This document shows positions 21,242-31,443 of a stretch of DNA of 64,000 nucleotides, in pieces. This DNA comes from Deinococcus indicus (GTDB lineage: Bacteria; Deinococcota; Deinococci; Deinococcales; Deinococcaceae): contig NZ_NHMK01000014.1 in NCBI RefSeq assembly GCF_002198095.1, positions 62,001 to 126,000 of the forward strand. The letters are read 5' to 3'. The notes below the pieces were generated by a model. That model searched no databases. It was not told where the DNA came from and saw nothing but the letters and a program-made list of their open reading frames with translations. How positions within the stretch are numbered: position 1 is the stretch's first letter; each line of letters starts with the position of its first letter. A program made the translations under genes and the position numbers.

Positions 21242-22951
21242 GTGACGGCGTGGTTCGGGCAGGGGTGTTTCGGGCTGGACGGCGTGACGTTCCAGCCCGG
21301 CCCGGAGTGGCAGGCGGCGTTCGAGGAGGCCGCGCGGGCCGAGGCGCAGGCGCGCCGTTCCGGGGATGACGCGGCGCTCGGGGCGGCGCTGTACCTCAGT
21401 GGCGTGGCCCTGAACCGCCTGGGCCGCTCGCAGGAGGCGCTCGCGGCCCTGCTGGAGGCGGTGGCGTTCCTGCCGCCGGAGGACCGGGAAGCGCAGGCCC
21501 GCGCGTGGCAGGAAGCGGCGGGCGCGCAGTGGAATCTGGCCTGCGACAGCGAGGCGCAGGAGTTCCTGGCGCTGGCGCTGAACCTGGCGCAGGAGGCGGG
21601 TGCAGAGGCGCTGGAGGTGCAGCTGCTCGAGGATCTGGCGCAGGCGCACTCGGAGCAGGGGGATCACGCGGCGGCCCTTCAGGCGCTGCGCGGCAGTCTG
21701 GCCTCGCGCCACCGGCCGGGGCGGGCGCTGCACACCGTGGTGCGGCTGGCGCAGGTCACCCTGCGGGCCTTCACGGCCGACCCGGCGCGTTACGCGGCGG
21801 CCCTCGCGGACGCCGAGACGCACCTGCGGGACGCGCTGGCGCAGGTGCGTTCCGGCCGGGAGGACCGGCTGGCCGGTGAGGGGTACGCGGCGCTGGCGCG
21901 GCTCCTGCTGTGCCGGCACGACCCGGACGGCGCGCACGACGCGGCGTGGCGGGCGCTGGCGCTGCTGCGGCAGGGCGGCGATACGCGCGGCGCGCTGCAG
22001 GTCCTGCCGGATCTGGCGCGCGCGCAGCTGGCGCTGGGGCTGGCCGCGCAGGCGCTCGCGGAGGTGCGGGCGGCCCTGACGCTCAATCCCGATACGCGGC
22101 TGCCGGACGAGCACGCGGCGCTGCACCTCGCGGCCTGCGACGCCTGCGAGGCGCTGGGCGATCACGCCGGGGCGCTGGCCCACCACCGCGCCTACCACGC
22201 GCTGGACGCCCGGCGCCGCGACCGGCTGGCGCGCGAGCGGACGCAGGCGGCGCAGGCGCGGGTGGGTCTGCACGCCACGCGGGAGGAGGCGCGGCTGCAC
22301 CGGCAGCGCAGCGAGGAACTCGACCGGCTGGTGCAGGACCGCACGGCGCAACTGGCGCGCAGCCAGCGGGCCGTGATCGACCTGCTGGCCAGCTGCGCCG
22401 AGTTCCGGGACGCGCCGCTGGGACCGCACACCCGCTGGGTGGGGGACGCCGCGCAGGCGGTGGCGCTGGCGCTGGGCAGCCCGCCGGCCGACGCGGCGCA
22501 GCTGGGGCTGGCAGCGCAACTGCATGACGTGGGCAAGATCGGCATTCCGGACGCCATCCTGCTCAAGGACGGGCCGCTGCTGCCCGACGAGTGGGCGCGC
22601 ATGGCGGCCCACACGACGCTGGGCGCGCAACTGCTGTCGCAGCCGGGCGCGGCGGACGGCGGGCCGCTGCTGCAACTGGCCGCGCAGATCGCCCTGACGC
22701 ATCACGAGTGCTGGGACGGCAGCGGGTACCCGTCTGGACTGGCCGGACCCGCCATTCCGCTGGGCGGGCGGGTGGTGCGGGTGGTCGATACCTTCGACGC
22801 GCTTGTCAGCGAGCGGCCCTACAAGCCGGGCTGGGCGCCCGAGCGGGCGCTGGCGTACCTGGAAAGTCACGCTGGGACGCTGTTCGACCCGGCAATCGTG
22901 AGGGTCTTCCTGACGTTGCATGAGCGCGGCGGACTGCCTGAACGCCGCTGA
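21242..22951 (+). CDS. TPR-like sensor with C-terminal HD-GYP phosphodiesterase domain
   Basis: 569 residues. Residues 1-350 are tandem helical pairs of the tetratricopeptide type (AALYLSGVALNRLGRSQEAL, ALQALRGSL and similar). A coiled coil (EEARLHRQRSEELDRLVQDR) joins this to the HD-GYP domain at about 375-560: LHDVGKIGIPDAILLKDG, HTTLGAQLL, LTHHECWDGSGYPSGL and VVDTFDAL. Metal-binding His/Asp residues and the GYP signature are intact, so it should hydrolyse cyclic di-GMP. The GTG at 21242 is the likely start since upstream codons lie in repeat sequence; no clear ribosome site is seen. Confidence 0.88.
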   Translation: MTAWFGQGCFGLDGVTFQPGPEWQAAFEEAARAEAQARRSGDDAALGAALYLSGVALNRLGRSQEALAALLEAVAFLPPEDREAQARAWQEAAGAQWNLACDSEAQEFLALALNLAQEAGAEALEVQLLEDLAQAHSEQGDHAAALQALRGSLASRHRPGRALHTVVRLAQVTLRAFTADPARYAAALADAETHLRDALAQVRSGREDRLAGEGYAALARLLLCRHDPDGAHDAAWRALALLRQGGDTRGALQVLPDLARAQLALGLAAQALAEVRAALTLNPDTRLPDEHAALHLAACDACEALGDHAGALAHHRAYHALDARRRDRLARERTQAAQARVGLHATREEARLHRQRSEELDRLVQDRTAQLARSQRAVIDLLASCAEFRDAPLGPHTRWVGDAAQAVALALGSPPADAAQLGLAAQLHDVGKIGIPDAILLKDGPLLPDEWARMAAHTTLGAQLLSQPGAADGGPLLQLAAQIALTHHECWDGSGYPSGLAGPAIPLGGRVVRVVDTFDALVSERPYKPGWAPERALAYLESHAGTLFDPAIVRVFLTLHERGGLPERR

Positions 22952-23021
22952 ATGAGAAGCCTGAACGTCCGGGCCGGCGGGCTGTGTGGAATTCCGAGCG
23001 GGCGAATCTGACCCGGTGGCT

Positions 23022-23027
23022 TATATT
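23022..23027 (+). promoter_or_regulatory. -10 box TATATT for PP2C gene
   Basis: TANNNT 6 bases before ATG 23034, in a locally AT-rich spot. Confidence 0.55.
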
Positions 23028-23033
23028 GAACTC

Positions 23034-24098
23034 ATGCGCGCCCCTGCGACGCCCTCACTCACTTCCGGTCTGCTGACGGATGTGGGTCGTCAGCGTCAGG
23101 GCGGCGTGAACCAGGACGCGGCGCTGGCGCTGGACCTCCCGACCGGCGGGCTGTACGCGGTCGCGGACGGCATGGGCGGCCACGCGGCCGGGGAACTCGC
23201 GGCGAACCTGGCGCTCGACGCGCTGAGCCAGCAGTACCTCGACGGGCGGGGCGCGCCCCCGGTGCGGCTGGCCGAGGCGGTGCAGTCCGCGAACGTCGCG
23301 GTGCTGCGACACGCGGTCGGCGAGTACGTCGGGATGGGCACCACGCTGCTGGCCGCGCTGATCGACCGGGGCGCGGCGCTGATCGCGCACGTCGGGGATT
23401 CGCGCGCGTACCTGCTGCGCGGCGGCGAACTACACCGCCTGACCGAGGATCACTCCTGGGTCGCCGAGCAGGTCCGGCTGGGCCACATGACCGAGGCCGA
23501 GGCGCGCGACCACCAGTGGCGCAGCGTGGTCAGCAACGCGCTGGGCGGCGAGGAACGTGTGCGGCTGGAACTGTTCGGCCTGCCGCTGCGCGCCGGGGAC
23601 CGCCTGCTGCTGTGCAGCGACGGCCTGAGCAGCGTCGTGACCGATCAGGAACTGCTGCTGCTGCTGTCGCGCCCCCTGGAACCCGAGGCGACCGTCCGGA
23701 TGCTGGTGAACGCCGCCAACGACGGCGGCGGCCCCGACAACATCACGGCGCTGATCATCGACGTTCACCGCGACACCCCCGCGCCCCGCTACGCCCTGCC
23801 CCCCCGGCGCGAGGACGGCCCCACCTACGTGGACGTGCTGCTCAGCACGCAGCGCGGCAGCAGCCTCCTGACGTACCTGCTGCTGATGGTCGCGTACTTC
23901 ACGCTGCTGGGCATCATGCTCGTCCCGGAACGCCGGGCGCTGATCGGCTTGCTGGGCACGGCGGCGCTGGTGGGCCTGCTCGTGTGGCAGCGCACCCAGG
24001 CGGCGCGGCGCAGCCACGACGTCCTGAAGAGCCCAAGCGCCGCCCTGACCACCACGCCGACCCAGCCGGACAGTCCCCTCAGCAGCTCACGGCGCTGA
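23034..24098 (+). CDS. PP2C-type serine/threonine protein phosphatase with C-terminal membrane helices
   Basis: 354 residues. The phosphatase part (1-245) shows [52 protein letters not shown] and [11 protein letters not shown], including the metal-binding Asp residues. Two membrane helices follow ([19 protein letters not shown] and [18 protein letters not shown]), which would hold it at the inner membrane facing the cytoplasm. Such PrpC/Stp enzymes oppose Hanks-type kinases; no kinase lies in this window. Confidence 0.93.
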   Translation: MRAPATPSLTSGLLTDVGRQRQGGVNQDAALALDLPTGGLYAVADGMGGHAAGELAANLALDALSQQYLDGRGAPPVRLAEAVQSANVAVLRHAVGEYVGMGTTLLAALIDRGAALIAHVGDSRAYLLRGGELHRLTEDHSWVAEQVRLGHMTEAEARDHQWRSVVSNALGGEERVRLELFGLPLRAGDRLLLCSDGLSSVVTDQELLLLLSRPLEPEATVRMLVNAANDGGGPDNITALIIDVHRDTPAPRYALPPRREDGPTYVDVLLSTQRGSSLLTYLLLMVAYFTLLGIMLVPERRALIGLLGTAALVGLLVWQRTQAARRSHDVLKSPSAALTTTPTQPDSPLSSSRR

Positions 24099-24109
24099 GC
24101 GCCGCCCGG

Positions 24110-24115
24110 TATGCT
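24110..24115 (+). promoter_or_regulatory. -10 box TATGCT for RidA gene
   Basis: TANNNT 6 bases before ATG 24122. Confidence 0.5.
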
Positions 24116-24121
24116 CGGGGC

Positions 24122-24499
24122 ATGAAAGAGATCATCCAGACGCCGGACGCCCCCGCCGCCATCGGCCCGTACAGCCAGGCCGTCACCTTCGGGAATCTGG
24201 TCATCACCAGCGGGCAGATTCCCCTGACACCCGCCGGGGAACTGGTGGCCGGGGGCGTGACCGAGCAGACCGAACAGGTCATCGCGAACCTGAAAGCCGT
24301 GCTGGAAGCGGCCGGCACCGACCTGGACCGCGTGGTGAAGACGACGGTGTTCCTGGCCGACATGAACGAATTCGCCGCCATGAACGCCGTGTACGAGTCG
24401 CACTTCCGCGCGCCCTACCCGGCGCGCAGCACCGTGCAGGTGGCCCGCCTGCCGCGCGACGTGCGCGTGGAGATCGAGGTGATCGCCGAACGCCACTGA
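24122..24499 (+). CDS. ridA: RidA-family enamine/imine deaminase
   Basis: 125 residues, the standard length. RidA hydrolyses reactive 2-aminoacrylate-type enamines from PLP enzymes. Characteristic motifs: [29 protein letters not shown], the catalytic-type Arg in [16 protein letters not shown], and a final VEIEVIAE. A MetY-like PLP enzyme lies elsewhere in the window but is not linked. The stop TGA abuts a family 1 repeat. Confidence 0.95.
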   Translation: MKEIIQTPDAPAAIGPYSQAVTFGNLVITSGQIPLTPAGELVAGGVTEQTEQVIANLKAVLEAAGTDLDRVVKTTVFLADMNEFAAMNAVYESHFRAPYPARSTVQVARLPRDVRVEIEVIAERH

Positions 24500-24656
24500 G
24501 ACGGACTCCGATTGAATGGGCTGCAAAGCCCGCTGGGTCCGAGCGGATGCGACTCGTAGAGCTGCCCCGCAGAGCAGGAGAGAAACGCCCCTCCGGACGT
24601 GGAGCCGGCAATCCGGTGAAGTTCCGGATTGTCGGCGAAACAGACGGAATCCGGAT
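24499..24656 (+). repeat. Dispersed repeat family 1, copy C
   Basis: Starts AGACGGACTCCGATTGAATG on the last base of the ridA stop and ends ACGGAATCCGGAT. It carries a longer middle (GACTCGTAGAGCTGCCCCGC) also present in copy E. A second partial end (GAGACGGACTCCGTCTGTT) follows at 24656-24675. Confidence 0.85.
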
Positions 24657-24758
24657 GAGACGGACTCCGTCTGTTGCCCGCGTCCCGGCCACCTGCGCCG
24701 GGACGCTTTGTGTACCGGGTCTCGACGCTGCGGGGCGCGGCGTGACATCCTGCGCGTA

Positions 24759-25619
<861 letters not shown>

Positions 25620-25648
25620 CCGGGCCTGCGGGCGGGCGGCGGCTCGCG

Positions 25649-25654
25649 TACACT
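25649..25654 (+). promoter_or_regulatory. -10 box TACACT for M3 peptidase
   Basis: TANNNT 7 bases before ATG 25662. Confidence 0.5.
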
Positions 25655-25661
25655 CGCGGGG

Positions 25662-27386
25662 ATGACCACCACTGACCGTCCATCCGGCCCGAGTGCCGTC
25701 GAGGCCAAACTTCACGTTCCGGCCGACGACTCCCGCTGGGAAGCTTTCGCCGGGCGGTACCGGGCGCTGCTGGACGCCCCGCTGGACGCTGCCGGGGTGC
25801 CCGACTGGCTGACCGACTGGAACGCCGTGAGCAGCGAGGTCACGGACGTCGCCGCGCGGCTGTCCACGCACGCGGACCTGCACACGGACCGCCCGGACGT
25901 GCAGGAGCGCTACCAGACGTTCGTGGCGCAGGTGCTGCCGCAGGTCGAGCGGGCCGAGCAGGCCCTGAAGGAGAAACTGCTGGGCGTGCCGGACTTCGTG
26001 CCGGCGCCGGACTTCGCGCTGAACTTCCGGCGGATGCGGGACGCGGCCGCCCTGTACCGAGAGGCGAACGTGACCCTGGGCGTCACGCACGAGGCGCAGA
26101 AGAACCGGTACTCGGTCGCGACCGGCAACCAGACCGTCACCCTGAACGGCGAGACGCTGACCATCCCGCAGGCCAAGCAGCGCCTGGACAGCCCGGACCG
26201 CGCGGCGCGCGAGGCGGCGTGGCGCGCCCTGAGTGACAGCAACATGGGCGTCGCCGGGGAACTGGACGGCGTGATGCTGGACCTGATCGCCACGCGCTGG
26301 CAGCTGGCCCGCAACGCCGACCTGCCCAACTACCGCGACTACCAGTGGCGGGCGCTGGACCGCGTGGACTACGCCCCGGCCGACTGCGCGGCCTTCCACG
26401 CGGCCGTGCGGGACGAGGTCGTGCCGCTCGCCGCGAAGATCGTGCGCGGCATCGCCGACGGGCTGGGCCTGGACCGCGTGCGCCCCTGGGATTACAACCG
26501 CAACAACCTCCTCGACCCGCAGGGCCGCGAGTCCCTGAAACCGTTCCGCACCGGCGAGGAACTGGAAACGCTGGCCGAGGCGGCCTTCGAGAGCCTGGAC
26601 GCCGACCTCGCCGCGCGTTTCCGGCAGATGCGCGGCGGCCTGCTGGACCTGGAATCCCGGCCCGGCAAGATGACGCACGCGTACTGCCAGTACTTCCCGA
26701 CCCGCAACGAACCGTTCGTGCTGATGAACGTGGTCGGCACCGCCGAGGACGTGCGCGTGCTGTTCCACGAGGTCGGGCACGCCTTCCACGGCTTCTACAG
26801 CGGCGACGCGCAACCCCTCGCGTGGAACCGCTGGAGTCCCATCGAGTTCGTGGAGATCCCCAGCATGGCCATGGAATTCCTGACCCTGGACCACCTGGGC
26901 CACGTGTTCACGCCGGAAGAACTGGGCCGCTACCGCGAGAAGCAGCTTCAGGGCGTCGTGGCGTTCCTGCCGTGGGCGGCACAGATGGACGCCTTCCAGC
27001 ACTGGCTGTACGCAGAGGCCCCCGAGAACGTGACCGTCGCGGACCTGGACGCCCGCTGGCTGGAACTCGACCGGACCTTCCACCCGTTCGTGGACTGGGA
27101 CGGCCTGGACGAGAGCGTCCGCGCCAAGGGCTGGCAGTACTACCACGTCTTCCAGGTGCCCTTCTACTACATCGAGTACGCCATGTGCTACCTCGCGGCG
27201 GTCGGCGTGTGGCGCGGCGCGCAGACCGACCCGGCCGGGGCGCTCGCCCGTTACAGGGCCAGCCTGCAACTGGGCAGCACCGTCAGCGTGCCGGACCTGT
27301 ACCGCGCCGCCGGCGTGGAATTCCGCTTCGACCGCGAGCACATCCGGAGCCTGATGGCCTTCATCGAGACGCAACTGCCCGGCTGA
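25662..27386 (+). CDS. M3-family oligoendopeptidase
   Basis: 574 residues, PepF-like size. The zinc site is [14 protein letters not shown], with the downstream Glu ligand in [13 protein letters not shown]. The helical N-terminal part and [18 protein letters not shown] near the C-terminus fit the M3 oligopeptidase clamshell fold. It cleaves short peptides in the cytoplasm. A leaderless-type start and a strong terminator make it a single-gene unit. Its stop runs into TGATACGG, the start sequence of the family 1 repeat, although no repeat follows. Confidence 0.95.
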   Translation: MTTTDRPSGPSAVEAKLHVPADDSRWEAFAGRYRALLDAPLDAAGVPDWLTDWNAVSSEVTDVAARLSTHADLHTDRPDVQERYQTFVAQVLPQVERAEQALKEKLLGVPDFVPAPDFALNFRRMRDAAALYREANVTLGVTHEAQKNRYSVATGNQTVTLNGETLTIPQAKQRLDSPDRAAREAAWRALSDSNMGVAGELDGVMLDLIATRWQLARNADLPNYRDYQWRALDRVDYAPADCAAFHAAVRDEVVPLAAKIVRGIADGLGLDRVRPWDYNRNNLLDPQGRESLKPFRTGEELETLAEAAFESLDADLAARFRQMRGGLLDLESRPGKMTHAYCQYFPTRNEPFVLMNVVGTAEDVRVLFHEVGHAFHGFYSGDAQPLAWNRWSPIEFVEIPSMAMEFLTLDHLGHVFTPEELGRYREKQLQGVVAFLPWAAQMDAFQHWLYAEAPENVTVADLDARWLELDRTFHPFVDWDGLDESVRAKGWQYYHVFQVPFYYIEYAMCYLAAVGVWRGAQTDPAGALARYRASLQLGSTVSVPDLYRAAGVEFRFDREHIRSLMAFIETQLPG

Positions 27387-27398
27387 TACGGCAAGACG

Positions 27399-27436
27399 GC
27401 GCCCCGGACCCTGTGAAGGTCCGGGGCGCTCTCTTA
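27399..27436 (+). terminator. Terminator of M3 peptidase gene
   Basis: 12-bp perfect stem GCGCCCCGGACC/GGTCCGGGGCGC followed by TCTCTT, 12 bases after the stop. Confidence 0.8.
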
Positions 27437-27441
27437 TCGGG

Positions 27442-27706
27442 TTGAAGGGCAGACCGCACACCCCTGGGCTCAACTTCCAACCGCTGTCTTGCTCAGGTGC
27501 CCGCCCTGCGGCGCAGCTCCACGCGTCCACTCGATTCATACGGACTCCGATTGAATGGGCTGCAAAGCCCGTTCAATTCGAGCGGATGCGAGTGGGAGCA
27601 ACACGGGTTCCGGACGTGGAGCCGGCAATCCGGTGAAGTTCCGGATTGTTGGCGAAACAAACGGAACCCGTATCAGAGGTACTGGAGGGCCTCCCCAATA
27701 CCTCTG
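27442..27706. repeat. Family 2 repeat, interrupted by a family 1 copy
   Basis: The left part (TTGAAGGGCAGACC...CTTCCAACCGCTGTC) and the right part (27673-27706, hairpin CAGAGGTA...TACCTCTG) correspond in order to the intact family 2 copy at 38782-38918. A family 1 element sits between them. With it, this explains the 331-bp gap between genes. Confidence 0.6.
27538..27673 (+). repeat. Dispersed repeat family 1, copy D
   Basis: Starts ATACGGACTCCGATTGAATG and ends GGAACCCGTAT, with both internal hairpins. It is the only near-complete copy not touching a stop codon. Confidence 0.9.
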
Positions 27707-27717
27707 AACGCTGCTGC

Positions 27718-28809
27718 TCAGTAGCGGTAGGTGGTGGTCTCGTTGACGTTCACGCGGACGGTGCGGTTCGCACCGCGGTCCACGGTCAGGGTGACGGTGC
27801 TGCCGCCCTTGACGAGGGTGCCCACGAAGCCGGTGTTCGTCTGGCGGGTCTGCTGCAGACCGTAGCCCTGGGCCTGAAGGTCGCTGACCTTGCGGTCGTA
27901 GGCGCTGCGGGCGGGGTCCTGCATCTGGTTGTTGGTGATGGCGCCCAACAGCGTGCCGATGAAGTCCAGGACGTTGTTGCCGGTCGTGACGGGCGCGGGG
28001 GTCGGGGCGACGGCCTGCGCGAACTCGACGTTCACGTTGGTGGTGCTGCCCGCGCGGATGGTGACGGTCGTGGTGTAGTCACGGAAACCGGGGGCCTGAA
28101 CGCGGACGGGGTACGTGCCGGCGCGCAGGTTGCTGTACGTGACGTTCGCGCCGCCCAGCCGCTGCCCGTTCAGGGTGACGGTGGCGCCCGAGACGTTCGT
28201 GCCGACGAACAGGCTGCCGGTCGTGACGGGGTTCTGCGCGGCGACCGTGTAGAAGGCCGTGTCACTGACCCAGCTGTTCTGCGGCAGGGGCGTGACGACG
28301 ATGCTCAGCGCCTGCGCCAGACCGTCCTGACCTTTGGCGGTAACGGTGGCGAACTGATCCTGGGCGGTCTTGAAGGAGCTGATCTGGTCGAGGTTCAGCG
28401 GGGTCAGGCTGGCGAGCGCCAGGACCTTGTTCTGCCCGATGGGGCCGCCCACCGTGTACGTGAAGTTCGCGTCGGCCGCCGGGAAGGTGGTCGTGGTGTT
28501 CGCCTTCACGAAGTTCTCGCCGCTCAGGCGGTTGGGGAGGACCTGGTCAACGCTGCCGTCCGGGTTCACGTTGAACAGGTAGACGTACGCGTCACGGTTC
28601 ACGGTGGTGCTGATCGAGATGCGCTCGTCGATGCGGTAGGCGGGGTTCTGCGCGCCGGTGGTGTCCTTGTTCACGCGGACGCTGACGTTCAGGTCCGGCT
28701 GCGCGGGGTTCACGATGATGCTCTGCGCGCTGATCTTGGGCGCGGCGGAGGCGGTGCTGATCTGGGCGACGGTGCCGAGGGCGAGCAGGGCGGTCAGGGT
28801 GCTTTTCAT
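27718..28809 (-). CDS. Secreted DUF4384 and PEGA-domain protein
   Basis: 363 residues with a signal peptide ([18 protein letters not shown]). Residues 25-190 are a DUF4384 domain ([36 protein letters not shown]). Residues about 195-265 are a PEGA domain ([38 protein letters not shown]), a small beta fold usual in surface proteins. A C-terminal module (about 290-363) ends in [18 protein letters not shown]. It is an extended paralogue of the protein at 13035-13619 and probably acts at the cell envelope. Confidence 0.9.
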   Translation of the reverse strand: MKSTLTALLALGTVAQISTASAAPKISAQSIIVNPAQPDLNVSVRVNKDTTGAQNPAYRIDERISISTTVNRDAYVYLFNVNPDGSVDQVLPNRLSGENFVKANTTTTFPAADANFTYTVGGPIGQNKVLALASLTPLNLDQISSFKTAQDQFATVTAKGQDGLAQALSIVVTPLPQNSWVSDTAFYTVAAQNPVTTGSLFVGTNVSGATVTLNGQRLGGANVTYSNLRAGTYPVRVQAPGFRDYTTTVTIRAGSTTNVNVEFAQAVAPTPAPVTTGNNVLDFIGTLLGAITNNQMQDPARSAYDRKVSDLQAQGYGLQQTRQTNTGFVGTLVKGGSTVTLTVDRGANRTVRVNVNETTTYRY

Positions 28810-28920
28810 GAGCCCAAGTCTGCCCGGCCTGCGTGACGGCCGGCTGATGCCACCTGACGGAAGCGTTCAGAATTCAGGGGAACGTGAAGAAGCCCGTACC
28901 GCGCGCCGGGCGCCGCAGGG

Positions 28921-29475
28921 TCAGGCGCGCTGCCCGGCACTGTGCCCGCGCGTGACGCCCCCGGCGATCAGGTGCGCGGCCCGCAACGGTTCCGGCAGGT
29001 TCCCGGTGACCGTGAAGGTCCGCAGGGCCTCCTGCGCCTGCGGATGCGTGAGGCCCGCGCGCTGCACGAACACCGGCCCGCACGGTTCCATCGGACCGGC
29101 CGCCTCGATCAGCGCCCACTTGCGCCGGCCGCCGGGCACGCACGTCAGCAGCGCCTCGCGGATACGGTCCAGGTCCGGGGCGCGGCGCGCGACGACCAGC
29201 ACGGGCCGGCCCGTCTGCGCGTGCAGCGCGCGCAGGTCCACGACGTTGAAGCCCGCCAGCGCGATGCCCTGCAACAGGATCAGCTGAAGGTGCTCCGGCG
29301 AACGGTTCACCAGCCGCGCCAGTTCGGCGGTGCTGTTGCGCCCATCACGCCGCACCCGGCCACTGACCACGCCATGCAGGGTCGTGCGGGCGTACACCGT
29401 CCCGACGACCGGCACGTCGCCCCGCCAGCCGTGCGCGAAAGGAGCGTCGTCGAACCCGATGGCATGCGCGAACAC
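28921..29475 (-). CDS. DUF99-family protein
   Basis: 184 residues. The family pattern is present: AIGFDDAPF at the start, [19 protein letters not shown], then [19 protein letters not shown] and [16 protein letters not shown]99 proteins are found in archaea and some bacteria and have no established function; an RNase H-like or endonuclease V-like fold has been proposed. The GTG start has TACGCT 6 bases upstream. It is divergent from the GNAT gene. Confidence 0.85.
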   Translation of the reverse strand: MFAHAIGFDDAPFAHGWRGDVPVVGTVYARTTLHGVVSGRVRRDGRNSTAELARLVNRSPEHLQLILLQGIALAGFNVVDLRALHAQTGRPVLVVARRAPDLDRIREALLTCVPGGRRKWALIEAAGPMEPCGPVFVQRAGLTHPQAQEALRTFTVTGNLPEPLRAAHLIAGGVTRGHSAGQRA

Positions 29476-29481
29476 CCGCCC

Positions 29482-29487
29482 AGCGTA
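29482..29487 (-). promoter_or_regulatory. -10 box TACGCT for DUF99 gene
   Basis: TANNNT 6 bases before GTG 29475. Confidence 0.5.
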
Positions 29488-29573
29488 GCGTCCGGCAAGG
29501 ACCGATCTGGCCTATGGACACCCTCCGCCATCCGGCGCATGCCGCGCTGACCGGCAGGGCGCACACTGCGGAC

Positions 29574-30632
29574 ATGACCTCCACTGCGCCCACCACCACC
29601 CCGGAGCCCCAGGCCAAACCGGACCCCGGCTGGCCCACCTCGCCCACCGTCACCCCCTTCAATCCGCACGCGGCCACCCCCGCGCAGCGCCTCGCCGTCG
29701 GGCAACTGCTCGCCGACACCTTCGCGCACGCCCACCCGGACGACCCGGCCCTCCTCCCCGAAACCGAAGCGCTCGGCCTCACGCACAGCCTCCCCACCGA
29801 ACGCAAGGAACACCTCGTCGTGTGGAACGGCGACCAGGCGCTGGCCTGGGGCAGCGTCGAATACGACACCGAACAGAACACCCACATGGCCCACCTGCGC
29901 CTCACCGTCCACCCCACCGCCCGCCGCCACGGCCTGGGCCGCGCCGTCATGACCCAGCTCCTCGCCCGCGCCGACGAACTGGGCCGCCACACCCTCACCT
30001 TCGGCACCAGCAGCCGCAGCCCCGCCGGAGAAGCCTTCGCACACGCCTACGGCGCGCAACCCGCCCTGCCCATGCGCCAGAGCCGCCTCGACCTCACCAC
30101 CCTCGACCACGACCTCCTCACCCACTGGCAGACCCGCCCCCACGGCGACCCCTTCCACCTGCACCTCTGGCAACGCGTCCCCGACGAGTACCTGGAGCGC
30201 GTCGCCGACATGATGATGGTCATGAACACCGCCCCCAAAGGCGACCTCGAACAACACGACTGGACCGTCACCCCCGACATGATCCGCTCCTGGGAAACCA
30301 TGATCGAGGAAGCCAACGAAACCCGCCACATGCTCGCCATCGAAGACACCCGCACCGGAAGGCTCGACGCATACAGCGAGGTCTTCTGGATGCCGGAACG
30401 CGCCGCGCTGGTGTACCAGGGCGCGACCGCCGTCCGACCCCAAGCACGCGGACAGGGCCTCGGCAAATGGGTCAAAGCCGCCATGCTGGAGCGCATCCTG
30501 GAGGAGTGCCCCGGCGCCCGCTGGGTCCAGACGAACAACGCCAACGAGAACGCCCCCATGCTCGGCATCAACGTGGCACTCGGCTTCACGCCGTACAGCA
30601 CCTTTACCGAATGGCAGCTGAAACTCCGGTAA
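29574..30632 (+). CDS. Double-GNAT acetyltransferase
   Basis: 352 residues with two GNAT-type halves. The first (about 25-175) has [20 protein letters not shown], the acetyl-CoA loop. The second (about 190-350) has [20 protein letters not shown] followed by [20 protein letters not shown], as in mycothiol-synthase-like and other tandem GNATs. The substrate is unknown. ATG 29574 is chosen; CACACT lies 6 bases upstream. The Pro/Thr-rich first 25 residues look unstructured. Directly downstream lies an inverted-repeat element. Confidence 0.9.
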   Translation: MTSTAPTTTPEPQAKPDPGWPTSPTVTPFNPHAATPAQRLAVGQLLADTFAHAHPDDPALLPETEALGLTHSLPTERKEHLVVWNGDQALAWGSVEYDTEQNTHMAHLRLTVHPTARRHGLGRAVMTQLLARADELGRHTLTFGTSSRSPAGEAFAHAYGAQPALPMRQSRLDLTTLDHDLLTHWQTRPHGDPFHLHLWQRVPDEYLERVADMMMVMNTAPKGDLEQHDWTVTPDMIRSWETMIEEANETRHMLAIEDTRTGRLDAYSEVFWMPERAALVYQGATAVRPQARGQGLGKWVKAAMLERILEECPGARWVQTNNANENAPMLGINVALGFTPYSTFTEWQLKLR

Positions 30633-30665
30633 GGTTGTTGGCGGATTGAGGTTGATGTCGTGGGG

Positions 30666-31173
30666 GGGCGCCTGGCGGCGGGCTTCCCCACCCCCCAACC
30701 CCCTACCCCAGGGGGGCAGGGGGAGCAACGTTGCACTGGGCAAGAGGTTCTACTGGTGCGGCGGAGTTGCTGTGGGCGCTGACGTGTCCGGCTTCGACGC
30801 CATCCTGCCGCCCCCTCGTAGGCCCGCGCGCTTCGCGCACGACGGCCGGTGGTGGTCTGCGGCGGCTGGCAGGGCAGCATGAAGCGATCCGCTGATCGAC
30901 TTTGAAAACCGCGCTATTGCCAAAGCGAAAGAGTAGAACCTTGTGGCACGCACCCAGTTGGCTGGCCCATCCGGCGTCGTGGCAACCGAGCCCGTCGTGC
31001 GCGAAGCGCGCGGGGCGAACGCCGCGAAATCGGAGGATGGCGTGTGAGGCGTGGTCGTCCCCGCCCGACACCCGGCTAGAAAGCCAGCGGAGTACCTGCC
31101 CAGTGCAACGCTGCCCCCCCTGCCCCTTTGGGGTAGGGGGCTGGGGGGTGGGGCAGCCCGCCGCCAGGCGCCC
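30666..31173. repeat. Inverted duplication: two facing copies of a ~180-bp repeat
   Basis: The left copy (30666-30846) and right copy (30991-31173, reversed) share GGGCGCCTGGCGGCGGGCT, CCAACCCCCTACCCC-type runs, GTTGCACTGGGCA, CGCCATCCT and GCGCGCTTCGCGCACGACGG in the same order. The outer 77 bases are nearly identical. About 145 bases lie between the copies. No transposase is encoded, so it is a non-autonomous or fossil element. Confidence 0.85.
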
Positions 31174-31443
31174 ACCTACAACGTCAGCCGAACCATTTCA
31201 CGCGCGGCCCAGCTGGACGGGTACCGCGTGGCTCCCGACGCGGCGGCCCTGGAGGCCCTGATGACCCGCGTGGAGGCGCGGCTGCTGGGCGGGTATCACC
31301 TGCACCTGACGCATCACCGCGTCAAGCGCCGCGCGGTGCATCCGCTGATCCGGGATGTGCGTCCGGATGCGTATGGCCGCATTGATTTCCGGCGGTTGTG
31401 GCTGGGGGACGCGCGGGAATCTGCGGTACGCTGCGGCGCATGA
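31174..31443 (+). pseudogene. Open frame cut by the inverted repeat; possible 5'-truncated gene remnant
   Basis: The frame beginning at the element edge reads TYNVSRTISRAAQLDGYRVA and continues with DAAALEALMTRVEARLLGGY and GRIDFRRLWLGD. The composition is protein-like, but there is no good start; GTG 31228 would give 71 residues. The family is not recognised. It overlaps the start of the exopolyphosphatase gene by 4 bases in another frame. Confidence 0.3.
31427..31432 (+). promoter_or_regulatory. -10 box TACGCT for exopolyphosphatase gene
   Basis: TANNNT 7 bases before ATG 31440. Confidence 0.5.

Larger units (their letters stand above)
30633..31439. other. 807-bp region between GNAT and exopolyphosphatase genes
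   Basis: Filled by the inverted-repeat element (30666-31173) and a short frame that may be a gene remnant (31174-31443). No intact gene is convincing. Confidence 0.6.

Noticed and set aside
29307..30743. A 478-codon minus-strand frame opposite the double-GNAT gene
   Set aside because: Shadow frame with Gly/Val/Glu bias that also runs through the DUF99 gene and a repeat.
30750..31175. Open frames inside the inverted-repeat element as a transposase
   Set aside because: They are low-complexity Pro/Arg frames mirrored in both copies of the repeat, with no catalytic motif.
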